This document shows positions 7,343 to 15,100 of a stretch of DNA of 25,500 nt, in pieces. The notes below the pieces were generated by a model. The model did no database searches. It was not told where the DNA came from and saw only the letters and a program-made list of their open reading frames with translations. The stretch's first letter is position 1. Every line of letters starts with the position of its first letter. The stretch spans positions 1-25,500 of the forward strand of contig JAUSJS010000263.1 of assembly GCA_030647575.1 (NCBI GenBank), read 5' to 3'. A program made the position numbers and the translations under genes. Source of the DNA: Candidatus Limnocylindrales bacterium. GTDB lineage: Bacteria > Chloroflexota > Limnocylindria > Limnocylindrales > CSP1-4.

Positions 7343-7791
7343 GAGAGCCCGGCGAATCGGTCGAGTCCGGGGCGGGCGGCCCGGTCCGCCCGGTCCCTGT
7401 GGACGGCCGGCCCCCGCCACGACGGTCGTGGGCGGAGGTCCGCTGGCGCCAATTCCGCCATGCCCCGCGCCCGATCGTGCGGGCCGTGGCCGCCAGCCTC
7501 TCCGTGGCCATCGTGCTGGCCATTGCGTATCTCGCCTATGACGTGGCGCTCAGTCGCGGCGCCGAACTCCCGGGCGGGGACTTGCGAGCCCTCGCCATCG
7601 CCGGCTACATCGTGGTCGTGCTCGTCAGCGGCAGCGTCATCACCTACCTCGTCGTGCCGCAGCCGACCCGTGCCGGAACCCTCGCTCGACGGAGTACATG
7701 GAGCGCGGCGCTGGGCTTCTTCGCCGCCGTTCCGATCGCGTACCTGGTGATGGTCGCGGCGGTCCAGGTCGTTCGACCCATGTTCGGCTGA
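7339..7791 (+). CDS. Small integral membrane protein, three predicted membrane segments
   Basis: An unrecognised 150-aa membrane protein. The first 45 residues are Pro/Gly/Arg-rich and end in a basic stretch (RWRQFRHAPRPIVR). Three hydrophobic segments follow: about 50-75 (VAASLSVAIVLAIAYLAYDVAL), 84-108 (ALAIAGYIVVVLVSGSVITYLVV) and 123-146 (ALGFFAAVPIAYLVMVAAVQVV). No catalytic motif or charged residue within the segments suggests transport chemistry. The GTG start at 7339 overlaps the stop of the aminotransferase as GTGA, so translation is probably coupled. The open frame continues far upstream in the shadow of the aminotransferase, but that part has no independent character. A membrane anchor or accessory role beside the PLP enzyme is possible but not shown. 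Confidence 0.8.
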   Translation: MREPGESVESGAGGPVRPVPVDGRPPPRRSWAEVRWRQFRHAPRPIVRAVAASLSVAIVLAIAYLAYDVALSRGAELPGGDLRALAIAGYIVVVLVSGSVITYLVVPQPTRAGTLARRSTWSAALGFFAAVPIAYLVMVAAVQVVRPMFG

Positions 7792-7927
7792 GGGCTGACA
7801 AACCGCGCATCGCGTGGCGACTCGCGGCACTGGTCTTAACAGGCCATCTCGGGGTACTCTCCAGCCATACATCTCTCGGTGTGGCGCGGGTATCCGTCCA
7901 TACCGGCAACGTTGCCGAGGTCCGCGC

Positions 7928-8287
7928 GTGTCGATCGACGAGCAGCCCGTCGCGTTACCGAAACTGTACGGCGCCCCGGCCTATGCCAGACCCCCAGCCC
8001 CGGTGGCCGCGGTGCCGCGGCCATTCGACCCGGACCAGCTCCCGCTGGAGCTCTACCGGACCGAGGGGGAGCGCCGCGCCGCGCCGTATCCGCCGGCACA
8101 CGCTTACACCCCGGCCCTCGATATCGCGGGCGATCCGCGCCATCCCGACGATCGCGGCGCTGCAGCTGGCCTGCGGCACCGGCCGTTCAGCCTCCGGGCC
8201 ATCGCCGGACGGTTGCTCGCGGCGCCTGATTCTGGCCCGGCGACCCATCGAGATGTAGCATCCCGCGGAGACCCGATGGGGGAGTAG
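7928..8287 (+). CDS. Hypothetical protein running into the tRNA gene
   Basis: A 119-aa frame starting at GTG 7928 with GAGGT six bases upstream. The first 60 residues look coding, with a proline-rich, partly patterned sequence (ALPKLYGAPAYARPP, then RPFDPDQLPLELYR); I do not recognise a family. The last 40 residues lose the G/C-third-position bias and look less like coding sequence. The TAG stop lies at 8285-8287, inside the tRNA acceptor/D-arm junction, so gene and tRNA overlap by ten bases. Either the protein is real and its mRNA overlaps the tRNA precursor, or the true frame is shorter or disrupted. No signal peptide or membrane segment is seen. Confidence 0.5.
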   Translation: MSIDEQPVALPKLYGAPAYARPPAPVAAVPRPFDPDQLPLELYRTEGERRAAPYPPAHAYTPALDIAGDPRHPDDRGAAAGLRHRPFSLRAIAGRLLAAPDSGPATHRDVASRGDPMGE

Positions 8288-8354
8288 CTCAATCGGTCAG
8301 AGCGGCGGGCTTATATCCCGCTGGTTCCAGGTTCGAGTCCTGGCTCCCCTACCA
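8278..8354 (+). tRNA. tRNA-Ile with anticodon UAU, CCA encoded
   Basis: A complete cloverleaf can be drawn by hand. The acceptor stem is 8278-8284 with 8344-8350 (one G-U pair at the end), the D stem GCTC/GAGC at 8287-8290 and 8300-8303, the anticodon stem GCGGG/CCCGC at 8305-8309 and 8317-8321, and the T stem CCAGG/CCTGG at 8327-8331 and 8339-8343 with loop TTCGAGT. Base 73 is A and CCA is encoded at 8352-8354. The seven-base anticodon loop CTTATAT puts U at position 33 and gives the anticodon UAU at 8312-8314, reading the isoleucine codon AUA. Most bacteria read AUA with a CAU-anticodon tRNA whose C is converted to lysidine by TilS; a genomically encoded UAU is rare. The 5' end is overlapped by the upstream ORF and the 3' end by the stop codon of the minus-strand membrane gene. 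Confidence 0.95.
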
Positions 8355-9125
8355 GCTTCGTTCCCGCGAACCGGCTTCCGCGCTGGCGGCCGATCGGGCC
8401 ATCGCCAGGAGCCGGCCGCGCCGCCCTGCGGTCAGCGTCCGCTGCCGAGGCAGTGACGCAATCCAGGCCGGAATCTGCTCGGCGCTGATCACGGCGCAGG
8501 TCGGCGATCGCTGGAGGGTCCGGTCGCTCACGACCAGCGCGGCATAGACGCGGACCACGAAGTCGAGGTCCGCGGTGCTCAGCCAACGGCGCACCCGTTC
8601 TGCGTCCCGCATCGCCGCATCGAGAGGATCTTCCATCGGCTGCCAGCCGTCGCTCGTGCGTGACTCCCAGCCGGCACGGCCGTGGCGGATCTGCCTGGAG
8701 GACGACAGCTCATGGACGACCGCGGCCCCGAACGCCCCGATCACCAGCTCCGGAATCGGTCGCCCCTCCCTGGGGGTGACGCCGCTGGCGACAGCCACAT
8801 CGTCGGGCGTCGAGACGAGCGCACGCGCCGCCGGGCCGCCATCGTCATGGCCGGTCCTGAGCATCATCAGGATGATCGCCAGGCGACTCGTGCCGGCCAC
8901 GAGCAGGGCTCCCCCGGCGATCAGGGCAAACGACCAGACGCCGAGCCCGATGCCGACGCGTCCACCGCCCGACGGGACGTCGGGGACCAGCGTCGACACG
9001 AGCGACGTGGCAATCGTGAGGTAGGCCGTCAGCAGGCCGGCCACCACCAGCACCGAGCCGAGCACTGTGCCGCCAACGAGCCTGCCCAACCGGGATCCTG
9101 ACTGGGGAGGGGCGCTGAGCGTCAT
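8349..9125 (-). CDS. Membrane protein with two N-terminal membrane segments and a cytoplasmic domain
   Basis: A 258-aa protein. From the chosen ATG at 9125, two hydrophobic segments are visible at about 14-38 (LVGGTVLGSVLVVAGLLTAYLT) and 55-80 (LGVWSFALIAGGALLVAGTSRLAII). A soluble region follows: PIPELVIGAFGAAVVHELSSSR, then DPLDAAMRDAERVRRWLS and ISAEQIPAWIASLPRQRTLT. The second half faintly resembles the C-terminal part of NERD (nuclease-related) domains, but the acidic-lysine catalytic pattern of NERD is not seen, so I do not assign that function. The start is uncertain: other in-frame ATGs are at 9170, 9209 and 9314, none with a strong ribosome site; 9125 begins just before the first membrane segment. 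The TAG stop (8349-8351) lies within the 3' end of the convergent tRNA. Confidence 0.75.
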   Translation of the reverse strand: MTLSAPPQSGSRLGRLVGGTVLGSVLVVAGLLTAYLTIATSLVSTLVPDVPSGGGRVGIGLGVWSFALIAGGALLVAGTSRLAIILMMLRTGHDDGGPAARALVSTPDDVAVASGVTPREGRPIPELVIGAFGAAVVHELSSSRQIRHGRAGWESRTSDGWQPMEDPLDAAMRDAERVRRWLSTADLDFVVRVYAALVVSDRTLQRSPTCAVISAEQIPAWIASLPRQRTLTAGRRGRLLAMARSAASAEAGSRERSW

Positions 9126-9359
9126 CGCTGCATACAGTCGCCCATCGGAGGGTTGCGGCCAATGAGCCATCCGGAGCACGGGTCGCAGCCAGTTGGACCA
9201 TCGGCCCATCCGGACCCCACCTGACCCGCCCCGGATGGTGGCCGGATGCACCACTGATCCACGATGGGACATCCGTCGCCCGGACGGCTGGTCGGACCCG
9301 GACCCCCGTACCATTGCTGCACCCCTGCCGCGGGCCCATCCTCGGCTCGCACCGGGCTC
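9126..9359. other. Divergent intergenic region
   Basis: About 230 bases between the starts chosen for two divergent membrane-protein genes; it would shrink if either true start lies further upstream. A plus-strand TACCAT at 9309-9314 could be a -10 for the SH3 protein gene with a leader of about 39 bases. No hairpin or RNA gene is evident. Confidence 0.35.
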
Positions 9360-11081
9360 ATGTCCCGGGCGAGGAGGCGCTCACGGGTGCTCGCCATCGG
9401 AAGTCGGACGGGGAGACGCGACGGGTGGTCCTGGACCAGGGCCATGGCCGCGGCTGCGTTCCTGCTCGTCTCGCTGGTCCTGCCTGTCGCCGCCTCCAGC
9501 GGGCCGAATCGCCTCTTCGATCCCGTCGTTTCGCCGCGCACCGGCACACCCTCGACCACGGTCGTGGCGACGATCTGGTATCGCAGCGCCGACGCGTCTG
9601 AAGCTGACTGGGTCCGGGTCACCTTCGATGGGGCGACCTACGAGATGTCGGCAGAGCCCGGTGGCACATGGAGGGACGGCGTGCAGTTCCGCTGGTCCGG
9701 GACCCTTCCGACGGGCACGAGCTCAGTTGTCTTCACCTCCCAGGGTCGTGACCGCTTCTCCTCGACCCTTGCCGCGGGGACCGTGTCGATCGTCGCCCCG
9801 CCGCCGCCAACACCGACGCCCACACCGCAGCCCACGCCCACGCCAGCGCCAACGCCCACCCCGACGCCCACGCCCACGCCAGCGCCAACGCCAACCCCCA
9901 CGCCCACCCCAACCCCGAAGCCGACACCTACGCCAAGCCCGACTCCGACCCCCACGCCCAAGCCGATCCCGACGCCGACACCTCGAGCCACGCCATCGCC
10001 GACACCGACCCCGCGGGCGACACCAACCCCGCAGGCGACAGCGCAACCGACACCCACACCGGGCGCCACGCCGTCAGCCGCACCGTTGCCCGGCGCGACA
10101 TCGAATCTGCCCGCGACGCCATCCAGCAGCGCGACTCCTGCACCGCCAGGTTCGAGCGTCAATCCGCTGGCACCGAATCCAGACACTCCGTTGCCATCCG
10201 ATGGCAGCGGCCAGCTTCCGCCGCAGCCCGATCCGAGCGACGCACCGGTGACGGCCGTCACCGGCTCGACCGACGGCTCAGATGGCGGTGCCAACCCGGG
10301 CGATCCGTCCGGGGGTCCGTCGGACAGCCCCTCGGGTGGGCCGGGCACCGGCAGTCCGGGCTCCGGCAGCCACGCCACCTGGGGCCCGCTCACGCTCGCC
10401 CTCTCGGCGTTGGGGATCGCCGGGCCGGCCTTCGGCGGGCTGAGCCTTGGACCGACCCTGGTGACCACGACCGGGGCGGTTGCGATGGCGATGGCCTTCG
10501 GGCTCTTCGGCAAGCGTCGTCGGGACGGTCAGCAGCCGGCCCCGGACGAGCAGCTGGCCGCGGCCGCCGCGGTGGGTGTCGTGGTCGGAACGATGGTCCT
10601 TCCGCTCGAGAGTGACATCGAGGCGGCTGAGGCGATGCTGCCGCGCTGGCGTCGGCCCTCGCTCCTCCAGGCGCGCAAGGCGGACCCCATCCGCGACGCC
10701 ACGCCGGCACCCCGGCTCACCTTCGATCAGGGACTGGTCGGTCCGCTCGATGGCCACGAACGGCGGTTGATCCGCTATCGCGTCGTCCGAATGCTGGACT
10801 CGCCTGACGAGCTGCGCGGCACCGAGACCGGCTACCTTGACCGGGGCGACGAGGTTCAGCTCCTCGAGAAGTACGGGGCCTACTGGCTGGTGCTCTGCCC
10901 GGATGGGCGGCAGGGCTGGGTCCACAACATGACCCTCGGCGAGGTCGTCGACGAGCAGGTCCAGCCCGACCGGCCGGTCGCCACCATGCCGCTCGCAGCC
11001 GAGACGTGGACGATGGGCGAATCGGACGACGACACCGACGTCCTCGAGGCCTACCTCGAGTCGCGTCGACGCGGCAACTGA
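9360..11081 (+). CDS. Membrane protein with Ig-like domain, Pro-Thr stalk and C-terminal SH3-like domain
   Basis: A 573-aa envelope protein. In order: a basic N-terminus and hydrophobic signal or anchor (about 25-45, AMAAAAFLLVSLVLPVAAS); a beta-rich domain at about 50-145 with WVRVTFDGATYEM and FRWSGTLPTGTSSVVFTSQGRDRF, resembling bacterial Ig-like repeats; a Pro-Thr repeat stalk (about 148-240); a Ser/Gly/Pro-rich linker; one or two hydrophobic segments at about 345-385 ending in FGLFGKRRRDG; and an SH3-like domain at about 484-530 (TGYLDRGDEVQLLEKYGAYWLVLCPDGRQGWV). A surface-exposed stalk protein is likely; its ligand is unknown. With one internal segment the SH3 domain would be cytoplasmic, with two it would be outside. 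The ATG at 9360 starts the basic-hydrophobic signal; the upstream frame has no such character. Its last 31 bases overlap the convergent methyltransferase gene. Confidence 0.88.
   Translation: MSRARRRSRVLAIGSRTGRRDGWSWTRAMAAAAFLLVSLVLPVAASSGPNRLFDPVVSPRTGTPSTTVVATIWYRSADASEADWVRVTFDGATYEMSAEPGGTWRDGVQFRWSGTLPTGTSSVVFTSQGRDRFSSTLAAGTVSIVAPPPPTPTPTPQPTPTPAPTPTPTPTPTPAPTPTPTPTPTPKPTPTPSPTPTPTPKPIPTPTPRATPSPTPTPRATPTPQATAQPTPTPGATPSAAPLPGATSNLPATPSSSATPAPPGSSVNPLAPNPDTPLPSDGSGQLPPQPDPSDAPVTAVTGSTDGSDGGANPGDPSGGPSDSPSGGPGTGSPGSGSHATWGPLTLALSALGIAGPAFGGLSLGPTLVTTTGAVAMAMAFGLFGKRRRDGQQPAPDEQLAAAAAVGVVVGTMVLPLESDIEAAEAMLPRWRRPSLLQARKADPIRDATPAPRLTFDQGLVGPLDGHERRLIRYRVVRMLDSPDELRGTETGYLDRGDEVQLLEKYGAYWLVLCPDGRQGWVHNMTLGEVVDEQVQPDRPVATMPLAAETWTMGESDDDTDVLEAYLESRRRGN
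9798..10085 (+). repeat. Degenerate Pro-Thr coding repeat
   Basis: The stretch is built from short units reading mostly ACG/ACC/ACA plus CCC/CCG/CCA (Thr-Pro), with Ala, Lys, Gln, Ser or Arg replacing some residues. It encodes an extended, probably extracellular stalk. On the opposite strand it gives a long Gly-Val frame, which is a shadow. Unit number is likely to vary between strains. Confidence 0.85.
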
Positions 11082-12001
11082 CCCCCGAGCGGTTCCTTGC
11101 GGAGCACCAGGACGTGCTGGTGCACGATGTTCGGCACGAACGTCCGGGGATAACCGTAGGGGCGCAGGCGCGTCCCCGCCTGGTACCAGATCAGATCGCC
11201 CTTGGGAACGAAGCCGACGGCCGCGGCGCGCCCGGCCAGGTCCGACCCGGTGAAGAGGTAGCGCCCGCCCTGGTACGCGTCGCGCACGATGACCACGGCA
11301 TAGCGGCCGTCGCGCAGGACGCGGTAGAGCTCCCCGAACACGGTTTCCATCCGGCCGAGGAACGCCGGGTAGTCGGCCGCGTTGGCCAGGTCTTTGGCTG
11401 AGTCGGTGACCATCGCGTAGCCGGTTCGTCGGTTGGCGTGCGCCTCCGAGAGCGCGCCACCGGCCATGGTCATCGGCAGCTGGAGGTTGTAGGGCGGGTC
11501 CGTGGCGACGAGATCCACCGACGCGGCGTCCAGTCGGGGGAGCAGGGCCAACGCATCTCCCACTCGGAGCTCGAGGCCTGACGGATCGAATCCGCGCTGA
11601 CCGCCGGGATCCGCGTTGCCCAGATCGGCCAGCTCGGGACCCAGGCCATCCCGTTCGGCACCGAGTTCGGTGACGACCCGCTCATAGACCGCCGCCCAGC
11701 GTGGATCGAGCTCGATGCCGATGGCGCGTCGCGGTCCGCGGGCGATCGCCGCTCCCAGCAGGGTCCCGCCGACGCCGGCGAACGGGTCGAGGACCGCTTC
11801 GCCGGTCCGGCTGAAGAACTCGATCAAACGTGCCATCAGGCGTGGCGGCTTGTTCGCGCCGTGGGCCTTGCGGGCGGCGTGGCCGAGCTCCGATGGATAG
11901 GCGGTGGTCAGCAGCGACTTCGTGAAGTAGAGCCACTCCTCGCCGGGCAGCTCGTTCAGGGTGTTGGCGGGGTGGGGCAGTCGCCGGCCATCGGTCATCA
12001 T
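11051..12001 (-). CDS. DNA (adenine-N6 or cytosine-N4) methyltransferase, orphan
   Basis: A 316-aa SAM-dependent DNA methyltransferase. Seen: PPRLMARLIEFFSRTGEAVLDPFAGVGGTLLG (motif X-like segment then motif I, around residues 52-82), GIELDPRWAAVYERV, and the catalytic motif IV in SVDLVATDPPYNLQ (around 165-178). A later region YAVVIVRDAYQGGRYLFTGSDL and a C-terminal LIWYQAGTRLRPYGYPRTFVPN complete it. DPPY supports an exocyclic amino-group methylase. The motif order is X-I-IV, not the IV-X-I order of beta-class enzymes to which the sequence otherwise looks related. No restriction endonuclease gene is adjacent, so it is probably an orphan, perhaps regulatory or a tRNA/DNA base modifier. Two in-frame ATGs (12001 and 11998) are preceded by TAGGCT. 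The final 31 bases overlap the convergent SH3 protein gene. Confidence 0.88.
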   Translation of the reverse strand: MMTDGRRLPHPANTLNELPGEEWLYFTKSLLTTAYPSELGHAARKAHGANKPPRLMARLIEFFSRTGEAVLDPFAGVGGTLLGAAIARGPRRAIGIELDPRWAAVYERVVTELGAERDGLGPELADLGNADPGGQRGFDPSGLELRVGDALALLPRLDAASVDLVATDPPYNLQLPMTMAGGALSEAHANRRTGYAMVTDSAKDLANAADYPAFLGRMETVFGELYRVLRDGRYAVVIVRDAYQGGRYLFTGSDLAGRAAAVGFVPKGDLIWYQAGTRLRPYGYPRTFVPNIVHQHVLVLRKEPLGGQLPRRRDSR

Positions 12002-12012
12002 GAACCAGCCTA
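12002..12012 (-). promoter_or_regulatory. Predicted leaderless -10 element of the methyltransferase gene
   Basis: Minus-strand TAGGCT (12012-12007) lies five bases before the ATG at 12001 and eight before the ATG at 11998. No Shine-Dalgarno sequence is present. Confidence 0.42.
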
Positions 12013-12058
12013 GCCGAGTCGGGCGGCTGAGCGGCACACCGCCGCGTCGGGGATGAAA

Positions 12059-12074
12059 CGGAACCCGTGTTCCG
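12059..12074. promoter_or_regulatory. Inverted repeat, candidate operator upstream of the LuxR regulator
   Basis: CGGAAC-CCGT-GTTCCG is a perfect 6-bp inverted repeat with a four-base spacer. It ends 15 bases before the TAGAAT element, so it lies where a -35 box or activator/repressor would bind. Self-regulation by the LuxR protein is possible but not shown. Confidence 0.35.
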
Positions 12075-12089
12075 ACCGCAGCACGACCG

Positions 12090-12101
12090 TAGAATGCCGC
12101 T
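12090..12101 (+). promoter_or_regulatory. Predicted leaderless -10 element of the LuxR regulator gene
   Basis: TAGAAT (12090-12095), six bases, then ATG at 12102; no Shine-Dalgarno sequence. Confidence 0.55.
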
Positions 12102-15100
12102 ATGCCCGGCAGGTACACGAGCGCGCGGTTCGTGGGGCGCGATGAGGCCTTTGCGCGGCTCGCGGCCGCCCTCGACGACGCCGCCCGCGGCCGGGCGCGG
12201 GCGATGCTGATCGCTGGCTCTGCCGGTGTCGGGGTCACGCGGCTGCTCGATGAGGCGATCGGTCGGATGGCCACGCTGGCCGAGCCATTGACGATGCTGC
12301 GTGCCAGTGCCTGGCCGGGAGGCGACGACGAGCCCTACGGTCCGCTCATTCGCGCGATCGGCCCGACCCTCCGGGCGCTCCCGCCCGCCGAGCTTGCCGA
12401 TCGGCTGGGACCGGCCACGCAGGAAATGCTCCGCCTCCTCCCCGATCTTGCCACGCGACTCGACGACGTCGGGGTCGTCCCCCCTCGAGAGCCGATCGCG
12501 ACGGCCCCGGAACGCCGGCAAGCCCTCACGTTGGAGGGCATCCTCGGGCTGCTCGGGCGTCTCGGGGCACAGCAGCCGGTCGTCCTGATCCTCGAGGATT
12601 TGCACCGCGCCGATGCCGCGACCCGGACGCTTTTCACCTTCCTGGCGCGGATCGCTCGCACCCAGCGGCTGGCGATCATCGGAACGCACCAGCCGGACGT
12701 CGTCATGCGCGACGATCCATGGGCGGCGGATCTCGCCACCCTCGCCTCTGCGCCGCAGCCGATCGAACGCTGGACCCTGCCGCCGTTCGATCGGGACGAG
12801 CTCGCCGCCCTGATCGAAGGCATCGAGGGTGAACGGGCATCGGCCGGCCTCCTGCTGCTTGTCGCCGAGCGTTCAGGCGGGATGCCGCTCGTCGCGGAGG
12901 AGCTGCTCGCCGCCCGACGCGAGCTCCCTCAGGCCTCGCTGACCGGCTCGTTCGACGACCTGGTCATGGCCCGCCTCGCCGCCCGCTCCCTGGAGTGCCG
13001 CCGGGTACTGCGCCTGATCGCGGCTGCCGGGCGCCCGTTGAGCGCCGCCCAGGTGGCGGCCTCGGCCGCTGCCTTCGAGGCGGAGTCCAGCCGTCCGGCT
13101 CCGCGCTCGGTCGGTGGACCGCGCCAGGGCGACGGGGTGCTCGGGGCGGACCTGCTGGCCGGCCGGGTCGAGGCGCTGGAGCATGGGTTCACGGTGGAGC
13201 GCGACGGAACCATTGCGATTCGTCACGAATCGATCGGTCGCGCGGTCGAACGCGACCTGCTGCCGGAGACGCGCGCTCGCTATCACGCCGCCCTGGCCGC
13301 GGGAATCAGCGATGCGCCCTCAGCGGTAGCTCGGCACTGGCTGGCGGCGCACGATCCGCGCTCGGCGCGAGCCGCGGCGATCGATGCGGCCGACGTGGCC
13401 GCGGCGCGCCACGCCGCCGCCGACGAGCTCGCCGCCCTGGAGCTCGCCCTGGCCATTCCCGAGGATCGCGACACGGGCGTGGTGCGGCCCTGGGCCGATC
13501 GGCCGATCTGGGACCGGATCGGGCTCCAGGTGCGCGCCTCGGAGGCCGCCTTCGCGGTCGGTCGGACGGCTCGTGCGACGGCCTATCTCGAGGTCGCCAT
13601 CGGCGCGCTGGATACCCGCAGCGATCGGGTGCGGCTCGGCCTGCTGTACGAACGGCTCGCCAACGTCCTCCGGGCAGCCGGCGATCCGGTCGGGGCGATG
13701 AGCGCCGCCCGGCGGGCCGTCGAGCTCGTTCCGCACGAGCCCAGCCCGGCCCGCGCCCGGGTTCTCGCGGCGCTCGCCCAGCTGACGATGCTCGACGGGA
13801 TCTTCTCGGACGCGCAGCGAATCGCCCGCGAGGCGATCGAGGTCGCCCGTGCCTGCGAGCCGGTCGCCCGCCAGCACGAGATCCATGCCCTGACGACGCT
13901 TGGGGTGGCGATGGCCTGGGGCAGCGACCCGAGCGCCGCGATCGAACTCCTGCGCGATGCCGAACGGGCCGCCCGAGAGCTCGACGACCAGGACGCGCTC
14001 TTCCGTGTCCGGGCGAACCTGACGACCGTCCTGGATCTCGTCGCCCGCCGGACGGAGGCGGTCGATGTCGCCTACGAGGGCATCGACGAGGCGCGGCGCA
14101 CTGGTCTCGAGGCGGTCTATGGCAACTTCCTGGCCGGCAACGTCGCCGAATCGCTGTTCCTGCTCGGCCGCTGGCGCGAAGCCCGCGAGCTGAGCACACG
14201 GGCGCTCGGATGGCTGCCGGTCGGGGTCGTCTTCCTGACCTCGATCATCCAGCTGGCCATCGTCGAGACCGAGATGGAGGCCGGCGAGGAGGCCGCCCGG
14301 CTGCTCGGTCAGACCGTCCTCGAATTCGATGCCCTGCGCGAGCCGCAGCTGGCCGGGTCCTACTACCTGGCCGCGGCGTCGTTCTCGCTCTGGCGCGGGG
14401 ACACCGCCGACGCCAGTCGATCGGTCGATCGCGGGTGGGCCGTGGTCAGGGAGACCGAGGAATGGGTCCTGGTCGCGCGACTCGCGGCGATGGTTGCCCA
14501 GGTCGACGCCGTCGCGGGGCTCGAGGCGCTGGCGCGCCGCCACCTCGGGCCGCTGGCCGCGGCCCGGCAGCGTACGGCCGACGTCGTGCGCACCGCCGCC
14601 GAGCTCGTGCGTGTGGGCGGCGCTCCCGCGTCCGCGGGCTCACGCCAGGTCGCCGAGGCGTACCTGGCGACGGCCCGGGCCTACCAGCGCCGGCTGGAGG
14701 GGGATGACGCCCCGGATGTCTGGGCCCGCGTCGCGGAGGCCTGGTACGAGCGCTCGGCGCCTTATGAGGTCGCCCTGGCGCACTGGCGCCAGGCGGAGGC
14801 GACGCTCGGGTCCGGGGCGGGGCGGTCGGGGCGGGCCGATGCCCGGAAGCCCCTTCTGGCGGCCGTGAAGACCGCCCTCGAGATCGAGGCGCGGCCGCTC
14901 CTCCGCGCGTTACGCGAGCTCGCCGGGCGGGCCCGGATCCGGCTCCCGGACGAGGTCGAAACGTTCCTCGCCGAGCCGAACCGTCAGCCGGTGGCGCTTT
15001 CCGTCGCGCCCGACGCCGGCACCGGACAGGACGGCCAGAGCGGCCGATCCGAGCTGGTGCTGGCCGTCGCCGGCGATCCCCGTCCGACCACTGATCGAGG

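Noticed and set aside
8349..9125. NERD nuclease-related domain in the membrane protein
   Set aside because: Only a faint likeness in the second half; the acidic and lysine catalytic residues are not seen.
9638..10513. Minus-strand Gly-Val repeat protein (PE-PGRS-like)
   Set aside because: It is the reverse complement of the Pro-Thr stalk; the sense gene has a signal, an Ig-like domain and an SH3 domain.
12995..14707. 570-aa plus-strand frame and 407-aa minus-strand frame within the LuxR gene
   Set aside because: Arg/Gly/Pro-rich shadows of the LuxR regulator, without start signals or domains.
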